Positions 6,102-7,981 of a stretch of 7,981 nt of DNA are shown in pieces. This DNA is from JAVVPL01 sp036655775 (GTDB lineage Bacteria; Bacteroidota; Bacteroidia; Bacteroidales; P3), in the NCBI GenBank assembly GCA_036655775.1, contig JAVVPL010000085.1:1-7981 (forward strand), read 5' to 3'. A program made the position numbers and the translations under genes. Numbering within the stretch: the first letter of the stretch is position 1; every line of letters starts with the position of its first letter. The notes beneath the pieces were generated by a model. The model did not search any database. It was not told the origin of the DNA and was given only the letters and a program-made list of their open reading frames with translations.

Positions 6102-6839
6102 ATGAAAAAATTTATCATTCTAGGACTTTGCCTAAGCCTTGCTAGTATATATACTTTTTCCATGGCCAAAAATCAAGACTTCAAACATAGCAATTTGCAA
6201 ATTTCCGCAGGTTGGGCATTTCCTCAAGGTCATTTTTCAAAACCTACATTGCCCACTTTTCAGGCACTAAATGGAGCCGATAGAGGCTTGTCTTGCAATA
6301 TAGCGTATACGTATTATGTGGCTAGATGGATAGGATTTGGCGTTTTATTTGATTATTCAAATTATAAAACGGATACCGTAGGATTGCGCAATATTTTAAG
6401 CAATCCCAATATCTTGGTAAATGAACTCACCGCCAATAGATGGAATAATTATTCAGCCAAAGCCAGTTTAAATTTTCGCATTCCACTAATCTTAGGCCTT
6501 TCAATCACAGCAAGGGGTACCGTAGGATATGCTTGGCAAACATCTCCCGAAATTGTGATTGACAGCAAAGTAGATAATACCTATATTCGCAATACTATTC
6601 CCAAAAATAAAGCTGGAAATTTGACTTATGGTGCAGGCGCAGGAATTTTATGGAAAATTTTAGGCCCCCTAACTCTTTCTGCAAATTTTGATTATAATTG
6701 GGCATTGCCGTTTAAATTTAAGGGAAATACAATCAAAGAAGTAGTGAATGGAGCGGAAAGTCAAATAAAAAACATGGGCGATTTTAAACAAAATTATCAA
6801 GGAATATCTTTTGTTTTAGGAATTGGATTTACATTTTAA
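6102..6839 (+). CDS. Secreted outer-membrane beta-barrel-like protein 1
   Basis: A 245-residue protein with a clear signal peptide: MKK, a hydrophobic core (about 4-19) and probable cleavage after SMA (20-22). The mature part shows alternating strands rich in aromatic residues and glycine, tyrosine and asparagine turns, and ends in GIGFTF with terminal Phe, the usual signal for BAM-dependent outer-membrane insertion. Landmarks shared with the two genes downstream: GWAFPQGHFSK (37-47) on the first strand, RIPL (126-129) then TSP (148-150), and the last strand KQNY..IS..LG (229-240). The size suits a barrel of about 8-10 strands, comparable to the general 'outer membrane beta-barrel' (PF13505-like) families; I do not recognise a specific member and assign no substrate or function. 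It is the first gene after a strong promoter, and the next gene starts 21 bp after its stop, so they are very likely one operon. Confidence 0.85.
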   Translation: MKKFIILGLCLSLASIYTFSMAKNQDFKHSNLQISAGWAFPQGHFSKPTLPTFQALNGADRGLSCNIAYTYYVARWIGFGVLFDYSNYKTDTVGLRNILSNPNILVNELTANRWNNYSAKASLNFRIPLILGLSITARGTVGYAWQTSPEIVIDSKVDNTYIRNTIPKNKAGNLTYGAGAGILWKILGPLTLSANFDYNWALPFKFKGNTIKEVVNGAESQIKNMGDFKQNYQGISFVLGIGFTF

Positions 6840-6860
6840 AAAATTTGTCAATAGGGGTAT

Positions 6861-7823
6861 ATGAAGAATTTTAGTATAATATTTATCTTGTTTTTTTGTG
6901 TTACGTTCTGTTTTGGACAAGGCGCAGTTTCTTTGCCAAACAAGAATCCAAATAAGGAATATGAGCGTTCAGGAGAAGATAAGGCGGCAGTTCTTCTGCC
7001 TAATACGGGCGTTAACTCTGCGTATAACCAAGCGTATGTGGGACGATATAATGCTCATTCTTTACCCAAAGTAGAAGGTCGTTTTTTTGCACGTTCCGAA
7101 GTGCAATTAAAAATGGGAACTTGCTTGCCTTTAAACGAATTTGGCCGCAAGGCTTTTGAATCCAATTTTAAAGAACGCAATGAAAATGGAGCCAACCCTG
7201 GATTTGCAATTCAAGCAAATTACAATTTTTATCCATTTCCAGTGTGGGGATTTGGATTTTTTATAGGAGCCAATCTTTGGGGGTATGATCAAAAAGAAGC
7301 CAGCACTTTTATTCTCAGTAAGTATGCCACCAAAGAAATTCCATATACTTTAGCTAAATCACATTCTTGGTATGATCTTAATTTTGGTTTATCTTTTCTC
7401 CTTCGCATTCCTTTATCCAATAGACTCTATCTTACAGGCAATGTCAATGGCCGTTTCCTTTTATTAACTTCGCCTGCTCTTACATTTACTTATACAACAC
7501 CCCCTCCTAAGGATACAACTCAAGGACCCGATCGTTACATTTTTAACTGGCAAAAGAAAACAACTGGCGCACTCGCTTTTGGAAGTGGAATTGGTCTACT
7601 CTACCGATTTACCCCCAATATTTCAATGCTTTTCAATGTGGATTACGTATTTACTTTTATACCTACCACACAGGCATACATTGAAAATAAAGATACACAA
7701 ATCATGACAGATCCCACCAATGACAATTTGTGGAAAAGATCAATCCTAAAATTAGGGTCGACTAATATAAAACAAAATTATTCAAATTTAAGCATTACAC
7801 TAGGAGTTTCTTATGCATTTTAA
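6861..7823 (+). CDS. Secreted outer-membrane beta-barrel-like protein 2 with N-terminal extension
   Basis: A 320-residue protein with a signal peptide ending FCFGQ, the typical Bacteroidota cleavage after Gly19. Cys17 is preceded by VTF, a poor lipobox, so a lipoprotein is less likely. After the signal come about 50 polar residues (20-72) containing the spaced motif AV.LPN...N..Y at 22-34 and 43-55 and a remnant A..LP at 65-69. The barrel part (about 73-320) aligns with the preceding protein: GTCLPLNEFGRK (86-97), RIPL (182-185), TSP (203-205) and the terminal strand KQNYSNLSITLGVSYAF (304-320) with final Phe. It also has longer loops, for example around TTPPPKDTTQGPD. The preceding gene ends 21 bp upstream and the next starts 10 bp downstream or overlaps slightly, so it is in the same operon. 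Function unknown; a paralogous outer-membrane protein is well supported, its role is not. Confidence 0.83.
   Translation: MKNFSIIFILFFCVTFCFGQGAVSLPNKNPNKEYERSGEDKAAVLLPNTGVNSAYNQAYVGRYNAHSLPKVEGRFFARSEVQLKMGTCLPLNEFGRKAFESNFKERNENGANPGFAIQANYNFYPFPVWGFGFFIGANLWGYDQKEASTFILSKYATKEIPYTLAKSHSWYDLNFGLSFLLRIPLSNRLYLTGNVNGRFLLLTSPALTFTYTTPPPKDTTQGPDRYIFNWQKKTTGALAFGSGIGLLYRFTPNISMLFNVDYVFTFIPTTQAYIENKDTQIMTDPTNDNLWKRSILKLGSTNIKQNYSNLSITLGVSYAF
6924..7067 (+). repeat. Spaced AV.LPN motif repeat in the second barrel protein
   Basis: Protein-level repeat in the region after the signal peptide: Ala22-Val-Ser-Leu-Pro-Asn...Asn31..Tyr34, then Ala43-Val-Leu-Leu-Pro-Asn...Asn52..Tyr55, then a degenerate Ala65-His-Ser-Leu-Pro69. 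The period is 21-22 residues. The DNA has diverged more than the protein, so it is not a recent duplication. Confidence 0.5.
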
Positions 7824-7833
7824 CAAAAACAGT

Positions 7834-7981
7834 ATGATAAAAAAAATAAGTCTATTTTGCATTTTAACTATTTGTATAGAATTTGTAAACGCTGCAAACA
7901 CCAATAATGCGTACAACTTACGGAAAATGGAAATTGCTTTTCAAGGGGGCGTGGCAAATCCTGTAGGCAATTTTGCAAAAG
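7834..7981 (+). CDS. Secreted beta-barrel-like protein 3, cut by window edge
   Basis: The first 49 codons of a third gene, open to the right edge. It begins MIKKISLFCILTICIEFVNA, a signal peptide with probable cleavage after VNA (18-20). The mature start holds the strand MEIAFQGGVANPVGNFAK, matching the first-strand pattern G...P.(G/N).F.(K/R) of the two preceding proteins. An in-frame ATG at 7813 would add MHFNKNS and overlap the previous gene by 11 bp; 7834 is preferred because it gives a compact signal peptide and no overlap, but nothing visible decides it. The start region contains a run of eight A. It is probably the third gene of the operon that begins at 6102. Only the N-terminus is available, so the barrel assignment comes from the shared motif, the signal peptide and position. 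Confidence 0.7.
   Translation, partial: MIKKISLFCILTICIEFVNAANTNNAYNLRKMEIAFQGGVANPVGNFAK

Noticed and set aside
6909..6911. Cys17 of the second barrel protein as a lipoprotein cysteine
   Set aside because: The preceding residues VTF do not fit a lipobox (Phe at -1), while FGQ just after it is a normal signal peptidase I site in this phylum.
7839..7846. Run of eight A just after the start of the third barrel gene as a phase-variation site
   Set aside because: Runs of eight A or T also occur in housekeeping genes here (for example lgt near 3116-3123), so the run fits base composition; it also encodes the usual Lys residues of a signal peptide.

Overview
The window is AT-rich and looks like a chromosome segment of a member of the Bacteroidota. 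Four things support this. The D-3-phosphoglycerate dehydrogenase is the short, Lys-type form ending in FQVNK that I associate with Bacteroides relatives. Upstream regions carry the phylum's promoter pattern (TTTG, 19 bp, TAnnTTTG). Start codons lack clear Shine-Dalgarno sequences. Secreted proteins have signal peptides ending in FGQ or NA, and the outer-membrane barrels end in an aromatic residue. I cannot name the genus.

Layout. Positions 1-3474 hold a minus-strand cluster, read right to left: lgt (prolipoprotein diacylglyceryl transferase), gpmA (2,3-bisphosphoglycerate-dependent phosphoglycerate mutase), aspS (aspartyl-tRNA synthetase), and the first 30 codons of a gene that runs off the left edge and resembles the DUF4301 family. 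lgt and gpmA overlap by ATGA, gpmA and aspS are 11 bp apart, and aspS and the partial gene are 60 bp apart. Positions 3475-3721 hold the lgt leader, a candidate promoter and the terminator of serA. Positions 3722-5824 hold serA and serC on the minus strand, separated by a strong hairpin terminator. Positions 5825-6101 form a divergent intergenic region with two very good back-to-back promoters, one for serC and one for the plus-strand genes. Positions 6102-7981 hold three closely spaced plus-strand genes for secreted beta-barrel-like proteins. They are recognisably paralogous, and the third is cut by the right edge.

How the genes fit together. serA and serC are the first two steps of serine synthesis from 3-phosphoglycerate, and gpmA works on the same metabolite in glycolysis, so three of the four central-metabolism enzymes here meet at 3-phosphoglycerate. 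lgt and aspS are unrelated housekeeping functions in the same likely transcript as gpmA. The barrel genes have no metabolic link to the rest beyond sharing a divergent promoter region with serC.

Most of the window is ordinary housekeeping sequence. The parts worth a second look are the tandem barrel family with its repeated N-terminal motif in the middle member, the compact divergent promoter with a palindrome between the two starts, and a dehydrogenase whose NAD-binding fingerprint departs from the usual one. I found no CRISPR array, insertion sequence, tRNA or rRNA, and no convincing new defence or mobile system.
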